Positions 48,811 through 62,300 of a stretch of DNA of 64,000 nt are shown one piece after another. The stretch is from Osedax frankpressi (taxonomy: Eukaryota; Annelida; Polychaeta; Sabellida; Siboglinidae). The translations under genes and the position numbers were made by a program. Under the pieces are notes generated by a model, which ran no database searches, was not told the DNA's origin, and saw nothing but the letters and a program-made list of their open reading frames with translations. The first letter of the stretch is position 1. Each line of letters begins with the position of its first letter. The stretch spans positions 22,398,068-22,462,067 of the forward strand of contig OZ038314.1 in assembly GCA_964035775.1 (NCBI GenBank). Reading direction: 5' to 3'.

Positions 48811-49074
48811 AGTATGATGGTAACATGCTGTGAGAACATTATGATTATATAATTCACTATGCGGTCATTTGAAAATACCTAACCTATATATTTAAATTGC
48901 GATATATTAATTACAATTCTTTTATATAATGGAATAGTTTTCTTAAATTAAATGTAACTGTTTATTGTTTATATTATATAATATGAATATAAATAATCAT
49001 TTCCAAATGTGAATAATTTAATAAATAGTATATACAATAAAACTCTTCGGAGAATACTAAGCGTATGTATTACA

Positions 49075-49085
49075 TATATATATAT

Positions 49086-49129
<44 letters not shown>

Positions 49130-49130
49130 A
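49075..49130. repeat. (TA)n/(TG)n microsatellite
   Basis: TA run with GATA interruption followed by TGTGTG. Confidence 0.9.
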
Positions 49131-49442
49131 TATATTACAGATATATGTAGACATATATATATAATTACGCAATAAGACTTGAGAAATAGTAGTGACATAA
49201 AACCGTGCTTTAGAAATGCCCCCTGCCGGGATAATAGAGTGGTAAAGAGACTGATTAACACGAAATTAAAACGAAAATAAACACATTAGTACACCTATAC
49301 CTATATATCTTCCTATCAAGACATCTTAATTGTTTTACATACTTGCTTTTGTCTATACTTGCATTTATAGATAGTATCTAATATATAAAGATGCTTACTA
49401 ATAGTATAGACTCAATTGATATATGGCATGTTATATATACAT

Positions 49443-49642
49443 NNNNNNNNNNNNNNNNNNNNNNNNNNNNNNNNNNNNNNNNNNNNNNNNNNNNNNNNNN
49501 NNNNNNNNNNNNNNNNNNNNNNNNNNNNNNNNNNNNNNNNNNNNNNNNNNNNNNNNNNNNNNNNNNNNNNNNNNNNNNNNNNNNNNNNNNNNNNNNNNNN
49601 NNNNNNNNNNNNNNNNNNNNNNNNNNNNNNNNNNNNNNNNNN
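49443..49642. other. Assembly gap of 200 N
   Basis: Exactly 200 N, a scaffolding placeholder; real length unknown. Frames crossing it are meaningless. Confidence 0.99.
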
Positions 49643-49965
49643 GTACGGGCATTTATTCCTTTCATCTCGCCGCCGTTATAACGGGGAATACAGTTAGACG
49701 CACAACAATACCACGTGACCATATTGTCATGGCATTGTTCATTCGCGATAGGCTATCGATTATCGGGTTGATCAAACGATGGTGACAGGTGTGTTGGCTG
49801 CCTTGATGTAGATCCAGGCAAAGGGGGTGTGGTCTCAGTCGGGCTTCGGAGTGGTGAGAGGTGTATACCCTTTTGTCGGTGTATAACGGACTAAGGATTA
49901 GGCTACTTCACGGCGAATGCGTTGCCGTAGTGTCTATAGGCTATATATAGTGTACCTTATGTCTC
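49643..49965. promoter_or_regulatory. Balanced island adjoining the gap
   Basis: Balanced composition begins right at the gap edge, so the island is probably cut by it. It contains CACGTG (49712-49717) and no coding signature. Confidence 0.25.
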
Positions 49966-50529
<564 letters not shown>

Positions 50530-50626
50530 ATTTCGGTAATTTGTGATCAGATGGCGGGTGTCGCGATGCGCGAACCTAATGGGCGTGTTCGAGGCTGTGC
50601 ATCGGAGCGTATCGTTGCGTGTGCGG
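50530..50626 (+). promoter_or_regulatory. Probable 5' untranslated exon of the INSM-like gene, with upstream ORF
   Basis: A CpG-rich stretch ends in a good donor, GTAAGC at 50627. The intron 50627-51177 would end in ccattacag directly before the INSM-like ATG. An ATG at 50551 opens 25 codons to the junction and, after splicing, runs on in a different frame from the main ORF to a nearby stop. It would therefore act as an upstream ORF. The 5' end is unknown; this is inference from splice signals and composition. Confidence 0.5.
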
Positions 50627-50872
50627 GTAAGCGAACCTTTTCACCCACGGTATTCATCTCTAGAAACTTGATTTAACAACACGCGTTATCTTCCGTTCTC
50701 TCTCTCACTCACTCACTCACTCCCCGCATTCTCCTGTTCAACAATCAGTCACACTTAACGTTTCTTATCTTCATTATACCACTCTATCTGCAATCCATTA
50801 AAGGTATTTATAATAATACATGATTTTATAGCATTATATTTTTGTATACATATGTATACGTTTATATTATAT

Positions 50873-50915
<43 letters not shown>

Positions 50916-51177
50916 CTTCATTATATACATATTGACAATTATTAATATTAATATAATATTTATACAATTTATTTAATATAAGTATTAATAATATATAATA
51001 CTATATTTAACTTTTTGAGGATTTATTATATTTAATAGATAGTTAAACCTACTAATCACTTGAAGTATAACCAATATATAATATATATATATATATATAA
51101 TATATTATATTACATAAACAAGTATTACAATTTCTATAACAATTGATATCAAATCCTATAACAAAGAACCATTACAG

Positions 51178-52413
51178 ATGTCTCGACATTTTCTTAAGAG
51201 ATGGAGACGCGAGGCAAACGATGAATTGGCGGCTAAATCTCCCCCTGCCACATCTCCGCCAACTACATCTCCGCCAACTACATCTTCAACGAATGCAACT
51301 TATCCAGTCCAGTGTTCAACGCTCTATTACCCGAATGAGTGCAGTACCAACACCAACACGTGTAAAGATAGTACAAACACCGACTACTCTACCATTACAA
51401 ATTGCCACGACCCTACCCCGAATGCCTATCTGTCCCCAGAAACCCCATCCAAACACCACTGCGATCAAGCACTAGATCTTCGAGTCAGTCAACGCTCCAT
51501 CACTGAATTAACCCCGCCTCCTTCACCCTTGCACGACTGCAAGACGCTAGTTCCTGTCCACGTGACAGGAGTTCCCGCGCTATCCGTACACCCACTTCCT
51601 CTTCCGGTATCGCCCGCCACTATCGCCACTTTAGCTAGACTTCTAGTAGGGGCACCGTTATATATGCAATCTAAACCGGATCGGGTACCATCGCCTACTC
51701 ATCGTACGATGGCTGCAGTCCCTAGAACGTTAGTCACGCCCACGCATCGTGAACAAGCCACGCCCCCTCTTAATAGGAAGAGGATCGCATCTAAAAGTTC
51801 CGATGCACCACGAAGACAACGCATTAAGGTGGAACCAACTCAAACCGGAAACGCCTCTGCAATTACTGCCAATAATGAAAACAATAATAGTAACAGCACC
51901 AACAATAATAATATTAATAACAACAACAACAACAACAACAACAACAATAATAATAATAATAATAACAATAACAACAACACAAATATCAATAATAACAACA
52001 ACAACAATAATTGCTCATCAACACTCGATATCAATAGTTATTCCCCGGACAACAATAGGTGTTCAATCGACCAAAACGAATCCGAAAATTGCGATATCGA
52101 CCCGTCGATGAACGTGGTACAGCGAACACCGGAAGCTGAAGCCGAACTGGCGTCAATAGACAATCGTATCGGTGTCTTCCGTTGTGCCCTATGTCGCATT
52201 CTGTTCGGAGACGCGTTCGCCTTGGCGAAGCATTGTTGTTGTCGTATCCGCAGCATCCGCTTCCCTTGTCCGGAGTGTCCGAAGGTGTTCAAGTACGCCG
52301 CGCACCTGGCGTCGCACAGGAGGTGGCACAAACCGCGAGCCACGCCCACGTCTGCGCTGGTCACGCCCCTCGGCACGCCCATCCTCATGCGCGCGCCGTT
52401 AGCCTGTTCTTAG
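51178..52413 (+). CDS. INSM / Nerfin / EGL-46-type zinc-finger transcription factor
   Basis: 411 codons in one exon; the ATG follows an acceptor (attacag) at 51177. The N-terminus MSRHFLKRW resembles the SNAG repressor motif of INSM1 (MPRGFLVKR), with Ser for Pro at residue 2. A Pro/Thr/Ser-rich region follows (SPPATSPPTTSPPTTS), then a basic patch (NRKRIASKSSDAPRRQRIKV) and a poly-Asn tract (about residues 240-280). Finger 1 (residues 334-357, FRCALC...DAFALAKHCCCRI) and finger 2 (362-384, FPCPECPKVF...LASHRRWH-KP) match INSM1 FICQLC...DPFALAQHKCSRI and YRCPEC...LASHRRWH-KP. This is the family's conserved unit. INSM1 has five fingers and Nerfin/EGL-46 about three; here a stop follows 27 residues after finger 2. 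A donor-like gttagc near 52399 could lead to more fingers. Family role: a repressor driving neuronal or neuroendocrine differentiation. Confidence 0.88.
   Translation: MSRHFLKRWRREANDELAAKSPPATSPPTTSPPTTSSTNATYPVQCSTLYYPNECSTNTNTCKDSTNTDYSTITNCHDPTPNAYLSPETPSKHHCDQALDLRVSQRSITELTPPPSPLHDCKTLVPVHVTGVPALSVHPLPLPVSPATIATLARLLVGAPLYMQSKPDRVPSPTHRTMAAVPRTLVTPTHREQATPPLNRKRIASKSSDAPRRQRIKVEPTQTGNASAITANNENNNSNSTNNNNINNNNNNNNNNNNNNNNNNNNNTNINNNNNNNNCSSTLDINSYSPDNNRCSIDQNESENCDIDPSMNVVQRTPEAEAELASIDNRIGVFRCALCRILFGDAFALAKHCCCRIRSIRFPCPECPKVFKYAAHLASHRRWHKPRATPTSALVTPLGTPILMRAPLACS
51889..52011 (+). repeat. AAC/AAT triplet tract coding for poly-Asn
   Basis: Roughly 40 AAC/AAT codons with a few Ile, Thr and Ser interruptions. 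The mix of synonymous codons suggests an older tract rather than a fresh slippage run. Confidence 0.95.
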
Positions 52414-52580
52414 GAACGCGAACCCTGGGCCCATTCCGCCCATTCCGGGAACACAATAGCGATTCAAGTTGAATCGATGCAATATACGACAACAATCGTT
52501 TCCGTCCCTAATTGTGCCACTTTAGATAGTTCTTGTTTTATATCTAGCATCGAATGCAATAAAGTTTCTATCTATTTTTA
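52414..52580 (+). terminator. 3' UTR and polyadenylation signal of the INSM-like gene
   Basis: AATAAA at 52558-52563, 145 bases after the stop, at the point where balanced sequence gives way to A+T-rich DNA. Confidence 0.6.
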
Positions 52581-53012
52581 TACCGACTTGATAAGCTAAC
52601 GACGAGTGACTTTTTATGCGAATTGCTATATGTGTACTCTTTTGTAAAACGACAACAATTTGTGAACATTTTCTAATGTCCTTTTTAGAAGACATTAGAC
52701 ACATATACCGAATGCAACAACCACTTATGCAACAATTCTCACATGTTACGTGCTATTACGCAAACTCATTTCAATATTACCATATCATGGCGTTTTTTTT
52801 ATAACGACAGTTTTTAATCTCGCCTTTGAAATCATTTTATATTCAATGTTTATTATGAATAATTTATATTTATGAAAATAAAAATTATATTTAAAAAGTA
52901 TCTTTATATTTTAAAAATCAAGAAATGAATATTATAATCATAGATTATTATTAAGTATATCTATATTATATATAAATATATATATATGTATATATACATA
53001 AATATATATATA

Positions 53013-53054
<42 letters not shown>

Positions 53055-54109
53055 TATTACTGGATAGTAATAATTAATAATAAATTATATTATATTTTGG
53101 TTTATACAATGCATTTTATACAATGGTAACTTTACATTAATATATTGCAATATATTTGACTAATTATAACATAATATTTAAAATATCAATATAATAATGT
53201 TGTAATAATACACTGCAGTTATGTAAATTGTGTTTAAAATAAGAATCCTAATTAGTATTATATTTAATATAAAATATGAAATTATTATAAATTCACAGCA
53301 AATTAGTTGTTGCGTGTTTATTATTATTATTATTATAATATAAAGAGTATATATACTATTAAGAATATACTATAATGTATGTTTATCATTGATTTTTTCA
53401 TATCTCACACTTTACGAATCTGGAGAATCTTTTTTAGAAAATAAATATTACATTTTATATTAAAACGTCTATAAATCTATATTCATTGAGTTTTATTAGT
53501 TTTTGAAGTTATCATTGACTATCTCTAATAGTCAACACTGATCTATTCCTTATATGGTAATTTATATAGTTTTATATAATCTAATACAGAAGTGTAGTGT
53601 ATATGAAACTGATAACAATGATACTATTATTTGATATCATTGATTATTTAATTTGAGTTTGTTTTAAGTTGGTACGTATTAAACTAAAATATTATTAAGA
53701 TTAGCAAATAATATATGTATATTCGTATATAGTATATTATATATACTATATATATAGTATATAAAGTGTATATATAGTATACTATATATATACTATGTAT
53801 ACTATATAGTATAGTCTCATAAGATAGGTGTGCGTAGTTAATAGTTTACACTCTATAGAGTGTAAACTATAATGTAACGAGATATTCTATATTTTATTTA
53901 GCCTATAATATATTAGAATAATTCGAACTTTGAGTTCTAATTATAATATATAACCTTATAAGGTAATACTTAGTTATTACTTTGGTACATCTAAGTAAAT
54001 AAATCAAACCAATTAGCACAAATCAATTAAAACAATCGTAATCATATTACAATTTATTTATGTAATTTATTGGTAAATTAACATAACAGTAAATAATCAT
54101 TTAAGCGGG
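52581..54109. other. A+T-rich spacer
   Basis: (TA)n at 52970-53045, alternating TATA/GTATAC palindromes at 53715-53815 and a 30-bp perfect palindrome at 53841-53870 (arm ATAGTTTACACTCTA). No gene visible. Confidence 0.6.
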
Positions 54110-54480
54110 ATTATGATTTGTATTTGACACCTCGTGAAGTTTAGACTCCAAGCTTAATCCGTCTGTATCCGTTATCTATATATTATAAATATTCGAACGG
54201 TATTTCATTAGAAAGGTGTCAGACGTCTGAATGTCACGTGGTGACCGCTAAGAATAGCATCCCCTCCTGCTTCCTCATCTCCTCCGCTAAACAATGTGTA
54301 CGTGTACCCGTGGGATATTAACATTACGTAACGCACTGTTACGGTATAGCACGCGCTGCCGGGTGACGTCACGCTATGACGTCACACCGAACCCTGGCCA
54401 ACGGCGATATGACGTAATATTAGCGACATCGCTATTAATTAGAAGGACGGGACGCCAGGTAAATATCGATATTTGGTGAG
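54110..54480. promoter_or_regulatory. CpG-containing island with consensus CRE sites
   Basis: TTACGTAA (54324), two perfect CREs TGACGTCA (54364 and 54377, 13 bp apart) and TGACGTAA (54410) lie within 95 bp, with a CACGTG near 54235. This is the densest CRE cluster of the window. No convincing frame; the 61-codon frame at 54294 has no known similarity. Confidence 0.5.
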
Positions 54481-54547
54481 ATTAAGCGAGATTATTTTCA
54501 ATTGTGCACAATGCGATGAGATTCTGCTGTAACAAAATTGTTTAATG

Positions 54548-55564
54548 TTATATATGAAGATCTTATGTGAGATGTGGAGATATTCTGTGAGATGTGGAGA
54601 TATTATGTGAGATGTAGAGATATTATGTGAGATGTTGAGATATTATGTGAGATGTGGAGATATTATGTGAGATGTGGAGATATTCTGTGAGCTGTGGAGA
54701 TATTATGTGAGATGTGGAGATATTATGTGAGATGTGAAGATATTATATGAGATGTGAAGATAATCTGTGAGATATGGAGATATTATGTGAGATGGGGAGA
54801 TATTATGTGAGATGTGGAGATATTATATGAGATGTGGAGATATTATGTGAGATGTGGAGATATTATGTGAGATGTGGAGATATTATGTGAGATGTGGAGA
54901 TATTCTGTGAGCTGTGAAGATATTATGTGAGATGAGGAGATATTATGTGAGATGTGGAGATATTCTGTGAGATTTGGAGATATTATGTGAGATTTGGAGA
55001 TATTATGTGAGATGTGGAGATATTATGTAATATATGGAGATATTATGTGAGTTGTGGAGATGTTATGTGAGATGTGGAGATATTCTGTGAGCTGTGAAGA
55101 TATTATGTGAGATGGGGAGATATTATGTGAGATGTGGAGATATTATGTGAGATGTGGAGATATTATGTGAGATGTGGAGATAGTATGTGAGATGTGGAGA
55201 TATTATATGAGATGTGAAGATATTATGTGAGATGTGGAGATATTATGTGAGATGTGGAGATATTCTGTGAGCTGTGAAGATATTATGTGAGATGTTGAGA
55301 TATTATATGAGATGTGAAGATATTATGTGAGATGTGGAGATATTCTGTGAGATGTGGAGATATTCTGTGAGATGTGGAGATATTCTGTGAGATGGGGAGA
55401 TATTATGTGAGATGGGGAGATATTCTGTGAGATGTTGAGATATTCTGTGAGATGTGGAGATATTATGTGAGATGTGGAGATATTCTGTGAGATGTGGAAA
55501 TATTATGTGAGATGTCAGGATAATCTGTGAGATATGGAGATATTCTGTGATATGTGGAGATATT
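54548..55564. repeat. 20-bp minisatellite GATGTGGAGATATTATGTGA, about 51 copies
   Basis: Near-regular array with substitutions (TTCTGTGA, GAGCTGTGAAG, GATGGGG). Variant blocks such as TTCTGTGAGCTGTGAAG recur at about 54900, 55080 and 55260 (180-bp spacing), a higher-order period of nine units. Confidence 0.96.
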
Positions 55565-57322
55565 GTATATAATTACTTTACATTATGTTTTATCTATTTT
55601 ATAACAAAATATGTTTTAAATGGAATAACACATACACTATTATATTATTATCCTATTAACATACATCAGTTAAAATATATAATAATAATTCAAGATTATT
55701 ACATTACAAAATGTAGTTCAGTAATACTGTAGATCGAATAATACAATATATTGGTGAATCAACAAATAGTCAACTAATGCTATTTGTAATTAATAAGTCC
55801 ATATCTAAGGTGAAAAAAATGATCTTAACAATAAATTATTACGGAATATAAATAAATAGAAAGCTTGGTTTAAATAATAATAAATCAAAATTAAACATTA
55901 AAACCATAATATAAAATGTTAATGACAATATAACTTGTAATATTAATGCTATTTCACTATCAAATATTAAACATTATTAGTTTCTAGATATAAGTATTGA
56001 TAATAAACTTAATTTGAATGTAAATGTTAATTAAATAATAATCATAATTACTAAGCTAGTTTATTAATCAGAATAATATTAAAATAAATAGGAAAAATGA
56101 AGAACCATTAACAAAAATATTTACAAACAAAATGTGATATTTTAAACTACAGAATACAGACAAATATTTAATATGACCACTATTGTAAGAACATGCTTAA
56201 AAATTATATCATATTATTAATGTACACGATATATAAAAGGAATGCATTGATTCAATTAAAACAACTTTTGAAGCTATGTTCGATTAGCAGAAATATTCTA
56301 ATTTATTATTTAGAATATTTAGAAATCGAGTGAAAATACGATATAATTGTTATATAATACATGGAAACAAATCTTTGAAATGAGTTAGAGCTAAAGATAA
56401 AAAATAATTAAAATCCATATACTTTTAAAAATGATTAAAAAAATAATATAATATTCAAATTAATTATTTTAAAACTGTATTTCAATTGTATTATTTAAAA
56501 AAAATTATATATTTTTATTTTTTATTAAAATAACTCTTTTAACATATCCTTGTAATGCTTGTTGACGTATTTATTACCATTATATTTTATGTTGATGTTA
56601 TAGGTCTTATTATTACCTATATTTATATATTGATAAATATATAAAAATGTATCTATATATATAATAGATTACCAAACACGTAAAGAATCCAAGGCCACGA
56701 GGAGATGAAATTATGCAGAAGAATCTGACTAGATTGGCGACCTAATTTAAAAAGGGCATTGCAATTTCCTAAACCTACATGCTCCTCGTGACACAGAAGA
56801 TCAAATACGTTCAGTGCATTTATATTAATCATTTTAAAAGTAAATACTAATCATTTAAATTATTTTGTGAATTTTAATTATTTTATTTTGTAATATTTGT
56901 GATATATCTATTTTATTTTTATAAATATAAATTTTATGAAATCTTTGTTATTAATGTTTTAATTGCTTGTATATTTCATCTTTATAATTAATATATTTAA
57001 ATGTCCCGTTATAAGTTGCACTCACAATTCTGTGATCAAATTATATATATATAATATTTACTTTATATATTTTGAGTTTGACCTATTTAACCTAAATTAA
57101 TATATAATAATAATAATAATAAATACAAATTAAGTTAGTTGCGGTATATGTAAAAAGTATTTGATATAAGATAATTGCAGTGAATTATATTTATACATCA
57201 TACTATTATAGATCATAAACTATACATAATAAACTGCTACCTATACAAATATAAATAATCCAAATTATGTAAAATTATAATATATTCTCATAATTCTTAT
57301 GATTAACTCTTATTTTTAGTCT

Positions 57323-57363
<41 letters not shown>

Positions 57364-58098
57364 TTTACTATTCTATATTATCTACAATATATATTATAAT
57401 TATGCAATATTGTATACAATATATATTATTACTAATGAGAGACACCGGTGTCTTATTGCATTATGGAAAAATCTACCAAATAATCTGATAAAACACAATT
57501 TAAGTCAAAATAAATGTATATCATCTATCTTTACTAATCTATTCTATTTAATATAATCTCATCTCAACTGTTTGTCAAATGTGTGTCAATTGTGTGATAA
57601 ATGTGTGTCAATTATGTATCAAATATGTGTCAACTATGTGTCAATTATGTGTCAACTGTGTGTCAAATGTGTGTCAAATGTGTGTCAACTGTATATTTTC
57701 GTTTTACTAATATATCTTATTATTATTATTTTAATAACTTTTATTAAATTATCAAGAATATTTCTATTATGAAAATATCACAGTAAATACTATTTAATCA
57801 ATCAATTATATTAGCTATAATATATATTATACATAGTATTAAACCTACAAAATATCTTATTTTTATATCTTATTACTTACAGTATATAGTATTCTATAGT
57901 ATATATTATTCTATTCTACTCGATATAGTATTACTATACAATATTACCTACAATATATAGTATTAATATATTATATTACTTACAGTATATATTATGGATA
58001 TATACTATTGTGAATATAATATATATTATTACATTACAATATTACCTACAAGATATATTATTATTATATTATATTACCCACAACAAATCCACAATTAG
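55565..58098. other. A+T-rich region, no supported gene
   Basis: (TA)n at 57327-57362 and an 11-bp TGTGTCAAATG array at about 57570-57690. A less A+T-rich patch at 56660-56832 has a 57-codon - strand frame (contains VFDLLCHEEHVGLGN) without known similarity, and 8-bp inverted arms CACGAGGA/TCCTCGTG at 56696 and 56783. Confidence 0.5.
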
Positions 58099-58179
58099 GT
58101 CCAATCATGGAATCGGACTTTTCCTTCTAATCTTATATGATATATTACCATTTATATTGGTCATTGTTTTACATGATAG
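58099..58179 (+). CDS. Candidate transmembrane exon upstream of the TSP1 exon
   Basis: Flanked by acceptor acaattag and donor GTCAAA, it encodes SNHGIGLFLLILYDILPF and then ILVIVLHD, a clear hydrophobic membrane segment. It ends in phase 2, which is the phase the TSP1 exon (58945) needs. The link is phase-based only, so it might belong to another gene or be spurious. Confidence 0.35.
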
Positions 58180-58944
58180 GTCAAATGTAATTAAAATGTA
58201 AACAAAACTAACTTTACTAATCTTCCAACCTGCATTTGTAATCTAATTTTAAGTATGACTTTATAAAATGGTATTAAACTGTACATATATTAATTATACA
58301 CTGCAGATAATTATCAGATGAGAATATGTTGTCTTTCTCGATCTCCACTGCATTTAGCTTAAGTTATATTCATATAATGAAATTATTACAAATTAACTCA
58401 TTTAAATATCAACTATACATTGCTAATTTTCATCGTTGTATGTAGAATTTTAATTATAATTACTAATATGAAAATAACAAAATTATTTTGAATATATATT
58501 TTGATTATCCTTGTAATTTATAATAATATAAATATTTTAATTGTGTCTATTAGAGACTCCTATAATATACACAAAACGTATACGGCTTTTCTATAACATG
58601 AAATTAAAAGATATATATAATTATTGGTTTTGTCATCATCTAAAATGTTGGCAATCATTGGTATCATATTGTTAAATAACATAATGTAACCAAAAATCAT
58701 AACATATTGTTATCCCATTATAATATATTTTAATTAGGGAAATACGCACCAATATGTTGGCCTATAACGGGTCTTACTTTTGTCTTAATAGTGACATTAT
58801 ATGTTATATTTACAAATTATCATGTTTTATATATAACAAAAAATGTTCTAATTTTATAAAAATTAAATTAAAAACTATTTTTATATAAACATTAAATTTC
58901 CATGGGAATAGATAAACATATCATATTAATATTGAATACTCTAG

Positions 58945-59300
58945 TTGTTTAATTTATATTTTGAAATTATATTCTCAAATTGACAAAATGACCGAGGACA
59001 GAGGAATATGGTCTGATTGGGAAGAATGGTCAGATATGTGCAAGGTAAAATGTCATTCTGGTCAGAAAGTCAGGAGAAGATATTGTACTACCTCAGCTTG
59101 TATGGTTATAACAATAATGTATGTTAATATAACAATAATGTATATTAATATAACAATAATGTATATTAATTTAACAATAAGGTTTGTTAATATGTAAGAA
59201 TATGCAAGGAACACATGTACAGACGCACGCATATACAAACCCCCCCCCCCCAAACACACATACATACATTCACATACACACACACTCATATATATAAATG

Positions 59301-59370
<70 letters not shown>

Positions 59371-62300
59371 TACCAGCATAATTAATAGATGTTTGATTAC
59401 TGATTAATAGATGTTTGATGTTTGACACAATGTTTGATTATTATATATAATACACATTACGGTTTTGTATGAGTTCAAATAAAGTGATTTTCGGATTGCA
59501 GGGAGTTGATAGAGAATTGGAATATTGTGATACCGGCGCTTTATTTTGTAAATACTGGTTCCGATTATTAATTATATTCGTGATATGGACTTCATGTACA
59601 GTGGTATTAAAAGCAATCATCATCTATACGAATTCGGTAAGATATACATGTATTCATTACACTATTATAATGTTAATTGATTTTTTAACAATCGCTAAAG
59701 TTTAAAAATAATATATTAAATTTTAAATACGCAAATATTATATTATAAAATATTGTATTATATTATCTGTTAATTGTAATGACATATAAATATATACACG
59801 TTATAGTTTATATTCGAGTGTATAATATTGCGATATAGATTAACCAAAAAGCCCGCTCAAGATTGAACGATAAAGAAGATAGAATAAAACATAATATTTT
59901 CCAACAGAACTTAAAAAGTTATTAAAAAAAGCTTATACTATATATAGGGTCCCATAATAAATATATAGTATATAGTATGAGTTATCATATAACTTAATTA
60001 TCCCTCACTCCATCACTTAATCAATCCCTGTATATCTCTAATTTTAAACTTGATATAAGAGCCTATAGGCTAGCTATAACTATCAGCGAATTATGTAATG
60101 TTAACATACCATTCCACTAGTAATAATACACCCCCTTGTCCAAGCCCTTTTATAACTGAAGTTTCAAAGATGGAACTTTTGCAAGTAATCTTTTTTTTAA
60201 ATCTCGAAATATTGAGTATACTTTATACGGGAGGGGCAAACTATATATTAATCTGAATAAATGTATTTGACTAATAGTTCAAACGGTATTGTTAAATTTA
60301 GCCAACTGGCTAACCTAGGTTATTATATAGTCCCTAGTACTTCTCTTTTAATCCTGAATTAAGCTTTTATATAACAAAATCTGATCTATAATATATAGAT
60401 GACTAGCATGAATCTTTTGAAATGTTATCATATAGATTTATAAAAATTCTCCAGTCTGATTTCCACAGATTTTCTAAAAAATATTTCGTATTTCATATTT
60501 CATAGGTTCCTGTTTATTTTACGTTTATATAGCTTTTCTGGTTGCCTTTTTTGGTAACGTTTAATCAACTGTTGCATTTGTAATTCTTCAAGATTGAATT
60601 ATCTATATGTTAAGAATTGTAGGAATACAAGACTAAAACTAGTCGGTAGCGTTATTTTTTAAAGGTGATATACAATTGAGAATAGATTCATTTACAATTA
60701 TTATATTGGATAATAGTTTTTCAAATATAATTTCAAATCAGTCTTTAGAAAATTAAGAAATATTGAAATTGGAAAGGTTAATGTATTGTTAGTTAACAAA
60801 TAGTAATATTAATCTCGCTAGTAAAATCAGTATTATTGAATTGCTCATAGGTAAACCCATATCAGTTATATCTATTAAATTAAAGTCAATTATAATTATT
60901 CATTAGCATCAATTGTTTGCATAACAAGTAATGATTGTGTGTTATTATTGGTAATTATAGTTGATGTATTTCCATAATATTAAATTAATTGTTAATAACG
61001 CATGGTTATTATTACAATGATATATTCTAATATTGGATATATTCTCACAAATACGTGAACACTACGATATTCCCAGCAAATGTTGCCGAACTAGATTTCA
61101 ATATCTCAACATCTTCAGATTTTGTTTTTGAAAGACTGAGACTCGTAACTATTTATAATTTGAGCCCTAGGAGATTGTTGCAGGTAATAGTGCGGTCTTG
61201 TAATTCTAGTTTTGATTCTATGATGGGCATATTACAATATTACACTATTTGCAATCAAATAAGTAAGGCTGATTTATTATCTAACACTTCTATACCAAGG
61301 ATAGGAATCTGCATAACATATCATTGCATATTTTTATATATGATGTATTTTAACCTCCAATAAACCGTTTATATGCATTTTAAAATTCATATGTAAACGT
61401 AGTAAACGAATTGTACACACGTTAGCAGAACACTTTCTTTGTAGGTATTGCGTGCCCATTATATAAATCATATCATTAAAATTAATTACTTATCCAACAA
61501 TAATCCAGTTAATTGTATGTTTTGTTAACCGCTGACAAATAGTACATGACATGATTTTATATAGATTTTACCCAGCATACAATTCAGGTAATTTCATTTT
61601 TTACATTGTATAATTTCTTTTATATTATTTTTATTTTTGTGAGCACATCAAATGATTTTACATTACTATTAAGTCACCCTGTTTACTGGGTAAACTCATC
61701 GTGTTTATCGTGTAGCTTAGTACAGTCCCTCGGCAGTTATTATATAATTATGTTACGAAATAATTATTAGCAAACGATCACATTTAATTCCGACTCAACA
61801 CACAATATACGTTATATAATGCAACTCCAAATAATTTCTGAGATTTCTAAATGATCTCATGTCGATTATGTCTCCGATGAGATATTAAAGATTAGTGTTT
61901 GTATAAATAACATACTATATTAAGATAGATACAATTATAAAGTTAATTATGTGTATGCAAGGCTTTGTTGTTTATCCATGGCATATAGACAGTGATATTA
62001 TATATAACTACATTTACGTTACTCTATATGTTACCCGCTAAGATAGGGAAAATTTAAAGAAACAAGAAGAACAAATTAGAAGAATGAGTACAGGAAATGA
62101 CGATAAAGACGAACCAAAGGAAACTTCTCTTCTATTAGTTTGTATATTACATTTTTAAATACGTATAAGTAAGAATTTTATATATTTATACGAAATGTTA
62201 TATTTATGTTTTGATAACTAACTATTTATATAATGAGTATTTTATTGATTTTAATAAAAAAAATGAATTACAGAATAAAAACAAAAATAACAATACTAAT

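Noticed and set aside
49378-49785. Frames of 73-120 codons around 49.4-49.8 kb
   Set aside because: They cross the 200-N gap and have no meaning.
56660-56832. 57-codon - strand frame as a gene
   Set aside because: It looks plausible as amino-acid sequence, but there is no similarity, neighbour or splice support.
57440-57530. Second LINE tail (W-K-N-L-P pattern)
   Set aside because: One short motif only, no flanking conserved residues, surrounded by A+T-rich sequence.
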